Positions 49,629 to 62,399 of a DNA stretch of 64,000 bases are shown here, piece after piece (position 1 is the first letter of the stretch; each line of letters starts with the position of its first letter). The stretch spans positions 17,159,754 through 17,223,753 of the forward strand of contig CAIIXF020000011.1 of the NCBI GenBank assembly GCA_903813345.2, given 5' to 3'. The notes below the pieces were generated by a model, which had not been told where the DNA came from, did no database searches, and saw only the letters and a list, made by a program, of their open reading frames with translations. The position numbers and the translations under genes are program-made. This stretch comes from Owenia fusiformis. Lineage: Eukaryota; Annelida; Polychaeta; Sabellida; Oweniidae.

Positions 49629-52600
49629 CTATGGTTGAATAATTGCGAGGTTGTGAATATGTCCAAGATTTGCCATGTTAGAATAACCAACTTGTCCAGT
49701 CTCAATGTTCACGGACACTATTAAACTTGCGGATGAATCTGCCACTCTTAGTGTGTAATACAAAATGCCTTTTGTGTTGTCTACGCCATTAAAAATAGTA
49801 CCTCCATAATACTTGGAAAATATTCCTGAAATTAATGATAAAAGCTACAGAATATGTAAGATGTATGGATTAAGGAATCGATACCTTACCTTTCAATAAT
49901 CATAAATAAGGCAATAGTAGTACAGGTATTCTTAAAGAATACAAAATCAAAAGTAACCCTAATCATAAAACTTATAATTATTAATCAAACAGACATCAAT
50001 TTAGTGATGAATATTTAATATCAATTATTATATATAATATATACATACACAATCCCTGGATTAAATCCCTACTAACAGGGATGATGAAAGGTGCAAATCA
50101 GCAGTTAGGTCATGTGACCAGTCATTCGTACTTTTTATCTTCCCTGCTAGCTGGGTTTACGAGAGTTGGCAAAATGCCTTTAAATTCTAATAGGAACCAT
50201 AGCATTAAATGAAGTAAGTATGGTGTATATAATAAAACAAATGGTAAGTTACAGCCACATTTTCGGGTAATAGTGTAAAAACTTCCCTTCGGGAAAAATA
50301 TTTTGCACTCAATGGCAGTCACTATTCTGCTATTTGTATATTGTGATTTAACCAAGTTCACGCCACCTATATTCACATTATTTGAGTGAATAATTAAAAT
50401 TAATTGTTTGAATATATTGTTGAATTATTGATGTATGTAATGACGAACCTGGAGGAGTGACATCAAACAGCTTTTCGACATGTCCGGTGAATGGGTCGAC
50501 CTCAACGAGGGTCCAGGCGGGGTAAGTCTCGTTAAACAATCCCGGGGACATAGCAATCAACTGCCCAGTTCTCTGATACACTTGAATAGATTGGAAAGTG
50601 TATTTAGAGACATCTATCTGCTTATATGACACTCTAAAACAAAATAGGAAAAAAAGGAAAATGATTATTTGATTTTACTGACAATAAGTATGCGGGCAAA
50701 CTCACAAAGGTAACTTTGCATAGCTGATGCAGTCTCTAGATTTCAAGGTCAGAGTCACCATATGATATTTACCAAATAACACCAAAACTCAATATTTTTG
50801 CACGACACACACCTCTCGACTGTAACACGTTTCCTTGAAGACTTTTAGATAAAACTAATATATATTTTTAAAAGAGGTCTACCCTCCTCTAAAAACGCTG
50901 AAATCATGCAAGACTAATATGAATTTAATTAGACATAAATTTTAATGAATGAAAATGACCTATATCAACTATTCGTCATTATTAGCTCACTTACTTTTTA
51001 TTCACCTGAAACGTGTATATCCGGGCATCAAGCGCATCTGGGGAGTTTTCATTTCCCATGAGGACATAGTAAAGCTGCTTATCGTAGTCATAGTCTGCCC
51101 ATTGAAAGTTAATATACGTGTTTTCAGGGTCAGATGTAGCCAAATCACCCCAGTATTCGCCATCTAAGTTGAAGTGTCCAAGTTTGAAAATGAAAGATCC
51201 TAAAATATAATAAACGTAAATAGAGATGATATGAACTCTCGCGATACAAGAATGGACACGTTGTATTGCTTAGAGGTTTTGTTCTTTCCAATGCTGGCCT
51301 TGTGCGACAAGGTGTGCTAAAAATGATGTGTTCAAACGTTGATATGCCCTATCTATGGGTTTAAACAGTAAAACTGCCAAACCACAACACATTATTTTAG
51401 GTTTATGCCCATAAGGGCGAGTTAACGTTATGACCAAATTTTGACAGAAATCCTCGGGGGACAGTGATATCTGATACATCGGACTTACCAGGCTTCTTTT
51501 CAGACTCTTCAATTTGAAAGACTAAGTATGTAGTTGGAGATTCTAGCTGTATAGCACTAATGGGTGCTTTGTCAAGCCATATTATGCTCTCATCTTTTAC
51601 CAATGAGCCGTTCCAGGCACCAACTACAAACATGTTCACGGTTGGGTCATCTAGATCCCCTGAGTGTTTTATGAACACAGTCACATTAACAGATCCCCCT
51701 GGACCGGGTGATGTATCTGACGTCATGATTTGATCCATCAAGAAGGACTGGTGGTTTGAAATTTGATTTCTATGCTTGCCGACCATTTTTGATAACACTG
51801 TTCGCGATGATGAGAAGGTTGAACGTTTCAGGCGCATTGGTTGATGCAGTTTTGCCCCTGATGTAAAACTCATTTTATTTGATACACCATGCACTGTTCT
51901 TCTAGATTTAAACGAAACAACACCAAGGGGTAGCGTTGATATCGGTTGCGTGTAGAGGTTGGGCCATTCTAGTTTCACATAATGGCATCTGTCAGGATCA
52001 TACTCATCATAAGCAACCCCGTAAAACGTTGGAGATGACGTAGTTGGTTTTCTATCAATCAGTTTTATGGCATCTTTGATTGCCTTTTGAGCAGGATCCA
52101 CTGCTTTGGAGTTAATACGTGATGTTGCCCTCTTGCCAGACGACTTTTTGATTCTAATGTCCGAACATTGTAAGAACGTGGACTCTCCGGGTTTGTGTGA
52201 TTGGTAGCGCATGCGCAAAACACAATGATCACAATCAATATTCGGGAACACCTAGTGTCAGAGAATAAGACGAAACAGTGTTAACAGTAAGACGATGATC
52301 AAAATAAAATTTTGCTCATATTGTACAACTTCGCAACTCGAAACTTGAACTGCAACATATCATTATATTATAGGCTGCAATTAAACACATAATGTGTCAC
52401 ATAAGGATTTGGTCGATTTCTGAAACGATCACGACATCAAATTATCAAACATGATAAAAGATTCGTTTGCCATAAGTTTATTTACACATTAAAGTTCATA
52501 ATCAAAATTACGTTACGTAATGTTACATAACAGAATAATTGATCACATATTAGTAATTATTAATTAATGCAAGTTGGGCATAAACAAACAAAGCCCAAAA

Positions 52601-53608
52601 CATCACCAGATTTTATAAATATGATGTCATTTAGGCCCACACAAAGGTCAAGTATATTCTATATACGCACCACAGCAGCAGTGTAGTTCTGCTGATGATC
52701 TTGAGCGTGAAAGTTTTCATCTCGGACGACTGTTAGGAGTGTAAAGTTGGCTGAGTCACTCTGAGCCAGGGCAATGTCCATGTAACCTGATAAATCAGCA
52801 GTAATTAAAACAATCGAGCAAACACAAACAAGCAAGAAAGCAAACTAACAAAACACGATATGAACATCTAAAATATGTCAACAAGTAAGGGAAATTTTAT
52901 TTTCACAGTTAATTGTGTATGTTCTCTATCGCAGACATTGCAATTTTTTCAGTTTGAAGATTACGTTTTCACAAATTATCTAAATGCGTGTGTGGATTTG
53001 GAGTTGATATCAACTTGAGAAATTCCGATTAACATGTAAACATTAACAGGTAAACGCATAGTATGAATTTTGAGTACACTTCAGTTACCTGGGAAACCAA
53101 CTGAATAGTGGTTGAAATTCTGCTGCCATTTTATAAATACAGTTTGTCCTCCCATGTATGTGATGTTAGGGGGCGCTGGTGGTTGGCCTCCACATGGTTC
53201 TCCGTGCCTAAAACAGGTTGGGCTACCGCCCTGAAATGACACGGGTAAGAAAATCATTGTTAACTCCACGTTTGGTATACGTTAAGTCAATCTGATATTT
53301 GAAACATATAAGCTAATCCATTTTTAATTGTTTTGGCAAGAAATAGGTTAATACTAAATTAGGGCATCCATTCTCATTGTTTCGGCAAAAGAAAAATGTT
53401 CAATATACAGGTATATATAGGTTTTTCTGTATGTTCGAAAATGCTAATAATTAACACGGGCTTACTATCTTTCGTTGGAACTTACCTTTGAAATATCAAA
53501 TTCACCTCGTTGTCTTGGAGAAATGATGCAAAGGTGAGCGAAACCTGGTCCAATCAAGTCACAATATAATAAAATCAACACTGTCAAATAATTCAAAAAT
53601 AGATCCAT
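49629..53608 (-). CDS. Secreted histidine-brace-like (LPMO/Bim1/X325-like) protein, 576 aa
   Basis: Seven exons (53486..53608, 53089..53230, 52671..52786, 51489..52251, 50995..51199, 50449..50633, 49629..49825) sum to 1731 bases with all phases matching. Residues 1-24 form a signal peptide ending GPGFA, and predicted cleavage leaves His25 as the first residue (HLCIISPRQRG). Then come CFRHGEPCGG (47-56), GGQTVFIKW (68-76), NHYSVGFPG (81-89) and DCDHCVLRMRY...FLQCSD (133-158). N-terminal His, PCGG, a second His in a beta strand and a C-terminal Cys-rich RY...QC.D block are typical of histidine-brace copper proteins (LPMO, Bim1, X325). His25 and His82 are the likely copper ligands; this is inference. 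A basic linker (about 160-250) and a beta-rich repetitive C-terminus (YYVLMGN, VEVDPFTGHVEKL, VNIETGQV), possibly propeller-like, follow. Substrate unknown. Alternative: an unrelated secreted protein with chance His1. Confidence 0.72.
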
Positions 53609-54356
53609 TTCAGCTATCAATCAAATTGTTCAGTGAGCAAGTTGCAGTATCTGCTCGGCTAGCAAATGTGTAGTATGAGTACTGTAATACACATGACTAT
53701 CAAATTATCAATTACATTTACTCGTGAACATGTGATCATTGTTTTATCTAAGACAATAGCTATATACTTGAAATGGTCGATGCTTATGTACACAAATATG
53801 ATCATGTGCCCAATCACTTCAATAACATTATTTACTACAATTGTTAGCGGGAAAAATTCAAAACCCCGCACCCACCCTCATATAACATTTTTGATCGGAC
53901 GATCTTGTACTTGTAGTGTTCGGGAAAATCCCATCGGAGAAGCAATAATTCTTATTAATGGCAATACTAATACGTCAATAACAAGAAAAATAAATTGATA
54001 TCACCATCATGAGTTGATATTAGGTTTATCCCATGATGTCAATCAACATTTCAATAAAATCTAAAATTCAAAATCGCTAATCATACGGATATGCAGTTGA
54101 TTGGTCCGACATCAGTGGCATATGAGCATGATAAACGATTTTCTGAAAAATATCACAAGGATCTCAATAATATCAGAAAGATCACTGGATGTTATTGTAC
54201 ACGACAATTCTGGGATGAATTAGAGATTCAAATTTATTTTCTTCAATTCCAATCACCGAAATATTGACATTAAAATTTCAAATGCGTCCCAACAGACTTG
54301 TCGTTCCACACAATTGTTCAATCCTCACGAAGGAAAAGTAAAGATGGCAGCAGCTG
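53609..54356. other. Spacer between the transporter and the histidine-brace-like gene
   Basis: About 750 bases between the transporter stop codon and the next gene's start, both on the minus strand. It must hold the transporter 3' UTR and the downstream gene's promoter. No distinct motif or repeat was recognised. Confidence 0.4.
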
Positions 54357-57300
54357 TTAAACGTGTTTGTCGTTGTCATTACTAGAGGAACACTCCGAGC
54401 TTCTTAGAGGCACCATGGATACGCCCTTTTCTTCATTCAATTCATTCCTCTTGTGTTTGAATTTACTGAACCGTTCAGCGTCCTCTAGAGTTTCGGGAAG
54501 GGGTCGGCCTCGAGTCTCTGGTAGGAGTAACACGACAAAACCACCGATGAATGCCACGAGACCAAAGATAATACTTGGGGCGAATCTGCTATACGTTCCC
54601 TGGAATAGAGACATATAAAACAAGTTATTTTATTTTTAAAAATTCGCAGAATGTTACGGGTACATATACGAGGGGGGATTCATAAGTAGTGGGACAAATG
54701 CAATAACTCCACGTCTATCAACCAGGTTTTATTCAAACTTGGAACACAGAACCACAAACATGTGATAATCATTTTGTGAAAATTTCAAAAAGTTACACCC
54801 AACTTCAGTAAAGTGAGAGTTCCAATCATGACGTCACAACAGGGTCCACGGAGCACATTGTTTGTCATAAATTGCTAGTTAAATATACAAGTCTCAACTG
54901 ATATTCAGGACGTGATTTAATCCGTGACTTCTAGCGAGTCATTTTGTGGACCACATCAATTCTGTGCAGGACTATTGATTCCTTATTCTTCTGGTGCAAT
55001 CTCATTCTTTCTTAAAGTATTCGCCATGACAATCAATGCATTTTTGGCACATCCTCGACCATTCTAGGTATGCACCCTCAAAACCATATTTTCCAAGATT
55101 GGTAATCTCGGCTCTCACAGCATATTCAGAATACAAACACAGAATACCACCTATATACTGTAGATTTTTTTAACTTTTTCTTTCCCATAGACTTCCAACA
55201 AACCTCATTAGGTCTCTAATACTGAAAACTTCTTCAAAGCATTAAATTTAATCTCAGCACGGATGTTTATACGTGATTCTTGCTTTTTCATTGCTATTTT
55301 AATCAAATTTTGCTCCATCCAAGAAGGACTGAAAATGGCAGTGTCCTGGTGTCACTGCTCTGTGTGACATCACAATAGCATGATGATGTAATATATGTTA
55401 CAGTTGTCATGACTACAAGGCTTGAGACAATATGAAACCAAATATTTGAAAATAACTGTCATTTTGAGATATTTATGAGCATATTTATGTTGATCAAGCC
55501 CTTCATTTTTTAACTGCTCCGTTAACCCCTACTTTTGGTTACCATAGCAACCGTTGTTGCTAAGGAACAAAACGAATTGAATTGAAATTTCACCAAACAA
55601 TGCCTTATATCCTAGTCCGTTCATGTGCCAAATTTGGTTGAGATATGTACACAGGGACTTGCTGCCTCAGAAAAGTCCCACTACTTATGAATCCCCCCTC
55701 GTATATGTCGACATCATGCTACTATGAGCTAAAACTTACCAGTAGGGATACATAAGGGGCTATAATTCCACCAACTCTGGAGCAGGATGATGAAGTACCC
55801 ACTCCTAAATTACGAATCTGAGTTGGAAACACCTCGGCACCATAGTTGAACACCATACCAAACCCAGCAGATATTAGAAATTTTGCGGACATCGATACAA
55901 CTATTTTCACTGTTGTCAAATCTGCAATTTGTTATTAGAGACAAATCATCATATTTTATCAAAGGGAGTTGTCAATGAAGAATTATATGAACAAATAAAT
56001 GAATAATGTAGTTTTGAACTTTTACTTACGCTTTGGTATAGCTAGTAGACAGAACAGTGCCACCCCACAAAAGAAAAACACAAAGCTTAGTGGATATCTA
56101 CGCCCAATTTTCCAGAAGCAAATATGGGTGAATACATATGCGGGGATTTCAATTCCTCCAGAGATGAGAAAGTTGATGAATGGGTCACCGCCCAATGATG
56201 ACGATGACAAAGATAATCCGTAGTAAACAATCGAACAGACAACCCTAAAATGGATTCAGAATAAACATCACCAATTGCGCATAAAACAAAACATTCACTT
56301 ACCCTGTATTCGCGAATGCAACTAACGCCTGTCGGCTACCGGATTAACCTACTATTTTATGACCAACTTATTAAATATAAATGGAATAATGGCAGGTACT
56401 ATTTATATTTAATTGAGTTACCCATAAAACTGTAGGTTAATCCGGTAGTCGACATGTGTTAGTTGCATTCGCGAATACAAGCTTAATAACGAAATTAAGA
56501 TTATAAAAGCTTAAAATTATAAACTCAAAATAATGGTAATGCAACTCACCAGGCATAGCAAATTGCAATTGTTCTTTTTCTCTGGCGAGGTCCCCGAAAC
56601 AGACTTAAAATATTACTTCCGCCACTGCCTTTCTCATTTTCCTAAAAATGAACGCAATGAGACGTATGAGCCCTGTCTTTCAAAGATTTAGAATGGGAGT
56701 GTGTAGTTGGTTTTTAAGTGCGACCGAGGCACTTGCAGTTTGCGAAAAAATAACACGTGTTCCCGTAATAATGTATTGGCACTTCTAGAAATGTTACATA
56801 ACAGGAAATGCTACATAGCTCTTCGAGTCTGCTTCACTAGTGATCCACTCGATTGCGCTGGTTACCAAAACGTCGTTTCGGTAACAAAATGTCGTCAACG
56901 TCGATGGTACGATTTTTCTTTTTCCCTTATTTTCACACGTTGTGGGCAGAATTCCCACGACATTTTTATCACTCATATGTTTAAGAAAATGTACATATTT
57001 GCGAACAAATAGTCCAGAAGACAACAGAATCGTCGATTTAATTCCTCACTTAAGTTACAGAAACGGTATTTCGAAACACACTTAAGATCTGCACTTTTAA
57101 CCCATACCGTTTTTGTAACTTAAGTGAGGAATTAAATCGACGATTCTGTTGTCTGCTGAGCTATTTTTTCGCAAACATGTACATTTTCTAAAACATATGA
57201 TACTGATACACGTTTGTGTGAAAACATGTCGTTGGGATTCTGAATATTTTTTATTTATTTATTGGAATCACTTTTAAAACAGTGGCACACACATTGAAAA

Positions 57301-60300
57301 TGTGGTGCATCCACATACAAACATGCTTATACAATTACAGTCAAAATTAAAATACATAATGTCACTATAAAATACATCAATCCTTATTATAGGGAATATA
57401 AATACAACGCGTGAAAAAAGAAAAATCGTACCTTCGACGTTCCGACATTTTGTTACCGAAACGGGCGTAATCGAGTGGATCACCAGTGCTGCTTTTTACC
57501 TGTGATATGCTAACATCATATAATAGTTTCTCTGGAAGTTCCCTTTTATTAGATTTAGCGATAGCTTTGACAACTGCCTGTGCTCGCTTTGTCTTGTTTG
57601 TGGCATACAACCAACGAGGAGACTCTGGGATAAAACTGCAAAACATGCAGTCTTAATTCATCTACGTCAGAGTAGAGTGGTTGTGGCAAAATCGTTAAAT
57701 TAATTGAATATATAGAGGTTCTTATATGAGTACCTGTGCAAGATCGTCCATTCTTGATAAGCTTTGATAATCAAAGCGAGTCAAGAATGGACGATATTGC
57801 ACAGGTACGAGTACAAGCAAGGAGGCATGGCGTAGAATAATGGAAATAGCGTCATGAATCCCGGGACAATGAATCTCGGATCCAAGTACGTCATTATCAG
57901 GGTCGAAAATCAAAATATTGACAAATTTATAACCTAAAAGGCCGAAAGATTATGCGGTAAATGCTGAAACGGGGGTTGTCAACATATTGTATTAGCTTTG
58001 ATCTCTTAGAATCCGTTGAATCCTAAGCGATTGGAGTTGTTTAGATCACTTAACGAATGATATGAAATGATGAGGATTTGAGTTTTTTCAAAGTTTATAA
58101 TGGCGGCCAATGGGGGATTTTAGCAAAATATCCCGAAAACTAAATCATTAAAAGGCCGAAAGATTTATGGATGGATTTTGCTGATTTATATATCAAAACG
58201 AACACTTCGTTGAGTGTAACAAGGATCCGTTGAATCCTAAGAAAATAAATGATTTGCTAAAAAGTTATTAAGATTTTAAATTTTGATGAAGACTGCTCTC
58301 CATTGAAATCTTTGGACCATGAAATGTCGATTTACGCGCATGCGTTGTGACGTTATTTCCATTATTCTACGCCATGATTGGCTCCCAGAATCGAAGTCGA
58401 TATTTTCCAACAATGAAAACGCCGAGATGTCGTTATTTTCTGAAATTATAACCGATTATAAATTCAAAATAAACAGTTCAAAAGATTCGAACCAATATCT
58501 CGATCATTTCCTGTGAGTTTTGGAATTTTTCGTTAGGAAATAAGACCAAAATTTACGATTCAAATGTTGAAGTGAACAAAATGGCGGCTGTTGGAATTCA
58601 AATTTTGTAGCACGACATGCCCATATATGGGACAGAATATCGATGTTGCACTCTGGGAGCCAATCCTCCTTGAGTACAAGAAAGTTTTTCTCATATGACT
58701 GTATTATGCTTTATTTTCACGTTTTCATAACAAAACTGGGTGCAAAATAGCTTCAGATTAATGGAACTTCATCTTTCAATTGTTATGACGTCATAACAAT
58801 ATTGTAGAAAATACATGGATACACGAGGCAACAAAGCTCCATTGTTATGACGTCACAGCTTAGTTTTGTAGAATGAGCATGGATACTCTTAGCAACGGTG
58901 TATTTGTTGCTATGTTGTTGATGTTTATAGACCAGTGATGTCACAAGTAAATCTCATCTTACACGTGTGACTTTTTAGGATGAAAGATGGCAATATCTTG
59001 CATGTGGTAAAGATGGCTGTATTTTGGTTAGTCATATGAGAAAAAGGAATATGTCATCATTAGATCCCAATGGAATCTCGGTACCTTCGTATTGAAGATG
59101 CTTTGTTTGCACAATGGTACGTGTGCTAATACAGGAGTGGATTTAAAAATTAACATTTTCTAAAATTGCCCAAAGATTTTAAGCCTCAATTTTGGGTCCC
59201 AAATCTGAAAATGATGGTCCAATTTCTTAACTCATTCGCTACGAAGGACGTGATATGACGTCATAAAGCACATACGTTGACTACTAAGGACGTGATATTA
59301 CGTCCAAGCACAAACTCAATGTATTTTTGGGAATTTTGTAACCATGACAACTTATAAAGTGGGACTTAAAACCTGTTCATTCTGAAAGAGTATATCATAT
59401 GCTTTAAAATGATATAAAACATTGTGTATGCCCATGTATACACTACATATATTATTTCAGAGGTACCATATATGGCAATTTTCAAAAATTCGTCAGTATT
59501 TTAGTGCTTTAAAAATAGGCCAAAAGTTTTTAAAAAATGCACGGTAAGTTTAGTTACTAACAAAACAAGTATGCACTGCACTGCTATTGGAATGCACAAG
59601 ACAAGCTGTAATGTCGACCAGTGCCTGATAAAATAGGCCACTGCTGCAATTATTATGTAGCCTAACGCCCAAGCATACTGAACTGAGAGACCAGCTGTAT
59701 TTCGCCATGACGGACCAACGACTTCCATATCTGAAAGATAAAATTAACATTACAAAGTGGTTATTTTGTCAGCGCGGGAGAATAATAAAATATATTTTTG
59801 ACTCAGTAGGATTAACAATTGACGCGAACTTACTGAAAACGAAGCCAACGGTATATGCTGCAACGATGAAGGCACCTAGGCAAAACCTTAATACTGTGAA
59901 CACAATAAAGTTAGGTGAAAAGGCCAAACCAATGGACGAGGTAAGTGAAAGTATCATTGCAGCAATGGTGGTATACTTTCGTCCAATTCTGAAAAAAGAC
60001 AATACCGGTGTCAACGTTTACTGGTATATCTATAATATGGTCCCTAAGACTGGAAAATATTGTCCATGACTATATTATCTAGAATAACAATATTTCCTTA
60101 GATATGTTAGTCCGTTTGCTAGAACTGGGTGTCCGGAGCGGATTTTAAATACCAAATTATGGTCTCTGGTCTCTAACGAGTCACACTGAACCATATGTTA
60201 TGGTTATAAATGTCCATGGATATGTATATAAATAAGTCTCAGTTCATTGAAATACAAGACCGTTCATGTACTACTGCTATGCCACCCAAAACCAAGGAAA

Positions 60301-62165
60301 TTTATTCTTTCACAAACAAAAAATCAAACGGGCGTGATGAGTTCCGTGGTGTTTTATCTCTAGTAATGATTCGAAAGTCAGTGAATCGAGTACAATCACT
60401 GGTACTCACCTAGTGACGTATCGTCAGCGTAACAAGATGGAAGAACTTCCGGGCTTCGTTTTCGTTAAGATATTTTTACTTCTCGATTTTACACCACTTA
60501 TAAGACAAGTTGTGGACAATAATTGGACTCAAAGTTAAGGAAGATAGTCTAATTTGAGAATATACAGGGTGTCCCGAAAGTATGCCCCCCCCCCCTGGGC
60601 AGACATACACCAATGTCCTCATAGTATGTGTCATATATCATTGTTATGCTTGTCCAGAGTTACATTGATTTGCCAAGTATCATGTTAACAGCAGCAATTA
60701 TGTCCAGACATGACCTTAAATACATTTCAAAAAGGGGTATGGCATTTTGTAATGCTAATAAAACCTTTTAAAGGCATTTTAGAAGAATTTCCTTGAAGAA
60801 TCTGCCCTCACTAACCTCTTTTTACAACTCAATATCCATCCTCTCTTTGACGATAGCATCCACATTTTTGGTCACATTGAGGTTAGCGCTGTTTCCAGGA
60901 TACTGAATTTAACTTAATTTTGGCCAAACACTAAGTTTTGAAATGCCTGTAACTTTTTCCCATTTATGAGTTGAACAATGATACTTTGCAAATCAATGTC
61001 ACTTTGAATAAGCTTTAAAGTGTTATATGACACATACTATGGGGACATTGGTGTATGCCTGCCTAGGGGGGGGGGCATACTTTCGGGACACCCTGTACAT
61101 GCGGTTTTATGTTTGGTATATTAACGAAGACGCAATTCACATATTTAGTCCCTCGCTTTTGTTACGTCGACGATCTGTATGAATATTGCCAATGTGACGT
61201 TGACGAATACACTTTGTTACGCTGACGAATGAAAAATGTTGATGTTTTGGGTATCGAAAGATCCAGATCTAGGCTCATAGATTTGTGGCATGTGCCCAGG
61301 GCATTTGTAAAGCTGAAGCTGAGATAATGAATCAAAATCTTGTAATTATTCTCATAAACTGTATACTATTGTACGACATTTACACATTTAAAAGAAAAAT
61401 AACAGATAGGACCAAAATCTAGCCGGACAATCCATTCGTTCACTGTCAACGTATTTATAGTCCGCCAGTATAGTTCTGGGTTATATTGTTTACCAATACA
61501 GAAAATATGGTCCGGTAAAGACCACACACCCTAAGTTGTATGGTCCCCCGGACCATATATTCAAGGAGACTATATTTACTCTGACACCGGGTGTCCCAAA
61601 AATGTGTACTATAATAGAACAGAAATATAACTTTTACCCTTCATTGCAAATAGCTGAAAATAGCTTTTCGCATGAAGAAAAAATTTTAATTTCCAATTAG
61701 CAGCTAAAATCATAGAGATTAGTAAATCACTTACCAAGAAATTTGACATTTTAGATGACACGCCCCGACCTGTCGATTGTGATAGCAGGCCCATTGATAC
61801 CAAGAGCTTGCTCAGCGGTAGCATGGTTGTGTCACGGGGTTAATGCTCACTCAGTATTATCGTGAATTATATCTTCTGACTTATGCATTTCATTTATATA
61901 TAATATTAGTACTGATGCCCTTTTAGGGCCAAACGTACATCCGATATACAATTTTCAATAACAGTAAATGCTGCTTTCATGCTGCTTAGTACTATGTAAT
62001 ACTGACTTACAATAGTTTTAAGATATACAAGACAAGACAAAAACTATTGTATTACAGGTACCTGTCTGATATTTGACCTGACAGAGCGGTTCCAACAAGG
62101 GGGCCAGCTAGGAAGATGGACTGGACAAAGGCAACCATCCATTTTTTGTCGCATACTAGATCCCA
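54357..62165 (-). CDS. SLC22-family (organic ion) MFS transporter, 5' end missing
   Basis: Eight exons: 62062..62165, 59834..59988, 59562..59730, 57500..57635, 56551..56641, 56030..56244, 55740..55921, 54357..54599 (stop). They encode WDLVCDKKW at the end of the large extracellular loop, LSGQISDRIGRK (MFS motif A), NMEVVGPSWRN, IPESPRWL, ENEKGSG...LSLFRGP, KRTIAICYAW, AEVFPTQIRNLGVG, RVGGIIAPY and LLPETRGRPLPET, then a hydrophilic C-tail. These are hallmark SLC22 landmarks in order, with about 11 of 12 membrane helices covered. The N-terminal exon (helix 1 and first loop) was not found before 64000. Exon 56551..56641 is 91 bases where phase requires 92: its first part reads in one frame and KRTIAICYAW in another, with an A6 run (56576-56581) between. 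This is either a sequence error or a disabling frameshift. Transport substrate cannot be told. Confidence 0.82.
54669..55701. mobile_element. Mariner-type element, TA target, no transposase
   Basis: Ends are CGAGGGGGGATTCATAAGTA then GTGGGAC and their reverse complement, flanked by TA (54667-54668, 55702-55703). The interior is about 1 kb with no open frame. It lies in the last SLC22 intron, and its right end is about 40 bases from the exon at 55740. Confidence 0.75.
56304..56479. mobile_element. Near-perfect hairpin MITE
   Basis: CTGTATTCGCGAATGCAACT and ACCGGATTAACCTAC on the left mirror GTAGGTTAATCCGGTAG and GTTGCATTCGCGAATACA on the right, leaving a short loop. It occupies more than half of the 306-base intron between SLC22 exons 56551..56641 and 56030..56244. 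Confidence 0.8.
56835..57488. mobile_element. Foldback element abutting an SLC22 splice donor
   Basis: Ends are CACTAGTGATCCACTCGATT (left) and CACTGGTGATCCACTCGATT (right, reverse-complemented), flanked by the direct repeat CTGCTT (56829-56834, 57489-57494). Long inner arms mirror each other through AATGTACAT and GTTTGCGAA to a central hairpin (57012-57070 / 57100-57165) containing AACAGAATCGTCGATTTAAT. Sequence related to the outer arm (TTTCGGTAACAAA, CAATTTTTGTCTTTTCCTTA) also occurs at 19785-19865 inside the FB/TU-like element. It is non-coding. Confidence 0.75.
57727..57808. repeat. Perfect-arm hairpin in SLC22 intron
   Basis: GTACCTGTGCAAGATCGTCC then ATTCTTGA is mirrored by TCAAGAATGGACGATATTGC then ACAGGTAC with one mismatch across a short loop. 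The outermost GTACCTGTGCA/TGCACAGGTAC pair is complete. Confidence 0.75.
57827..58663. repeat. Overlapping inverted repeats in SLC22 intron
   Basis: ATGGCGTAGAATAATGGAAA (57827) faces TTTCCATTATTCTACGCCAT (58356-58375). ATTGGCTCCCAGAATCGAAG (58376) faces CTGGGAGCCAAT (58652-58663). Between them AAAAGGCCGAAAGAT and ATCCGTTGAATCCTAAG each occur twice (57937/58149 and 58011/58227), a diverged direct duplication. A further pair, TTTTTCTCATATGAC / GTCATATGAGAAAAA, lies at 58687 and 59032. Confidence 0.6.
60565..61095. mobile_element. Mariner-type MITE, TA target
   Basis: Ends are CAGGGTGTCCCGAAAGTATG and its reverse complement with C-rich/G-rich tracts, flanked by TA. The inverted repeat continues through CATACACCAATGTCC and AGTATGTGTCATAT. 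The 531-base unit has no coding content and lies in an SLC22 intron. CAGGGTGTCCC is a common mariner terminus. Confidence 0.8.
61578..61860. mobile_element. Single mariner-like end (fragment)
   Basis: ACCGGGTGTCCCAAAAATGT resembles a mariner terminus, but no matching opposite end was found nearby. The minus-strand open frame across it (61609-61824) shows no clear transposase motif. Confidence 0.35.
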
Positions 62166-62399
62166 CTGCAAATACATATACATAGAGTTTCATCATATGA
62201 ATTTTTATAGCCTCGATCAACAATTTATAACAAGTAATGCTGATATGAAAATTAGTCAGTCAGAAAGGTCAATTAGTCGACTTCACAGACGCATCTGTTC
62301 CATTTTTTGCAACATCGAGAAACTTCAATATGGAGAAAAAAGCTTGTGAGAAAAACACACACAGGCATAGCTTCATAATTTTAACCTAAGTATAATGTA

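Noticed and set aside
51403-51488. Continuation of the large histidine-brace exon past 51489
   Set aside because: A GTAAGT donor at 51488-51483 in the right phase joins cleanly to 51199. The read-through gives an unrelated short tail.
61609-61824. Minus-strand 71-codon frame as SLC22 exon or transposase
   Set aside because: It has no SLC22 motif or splice fit, and only a mariner-like terminus nearby.
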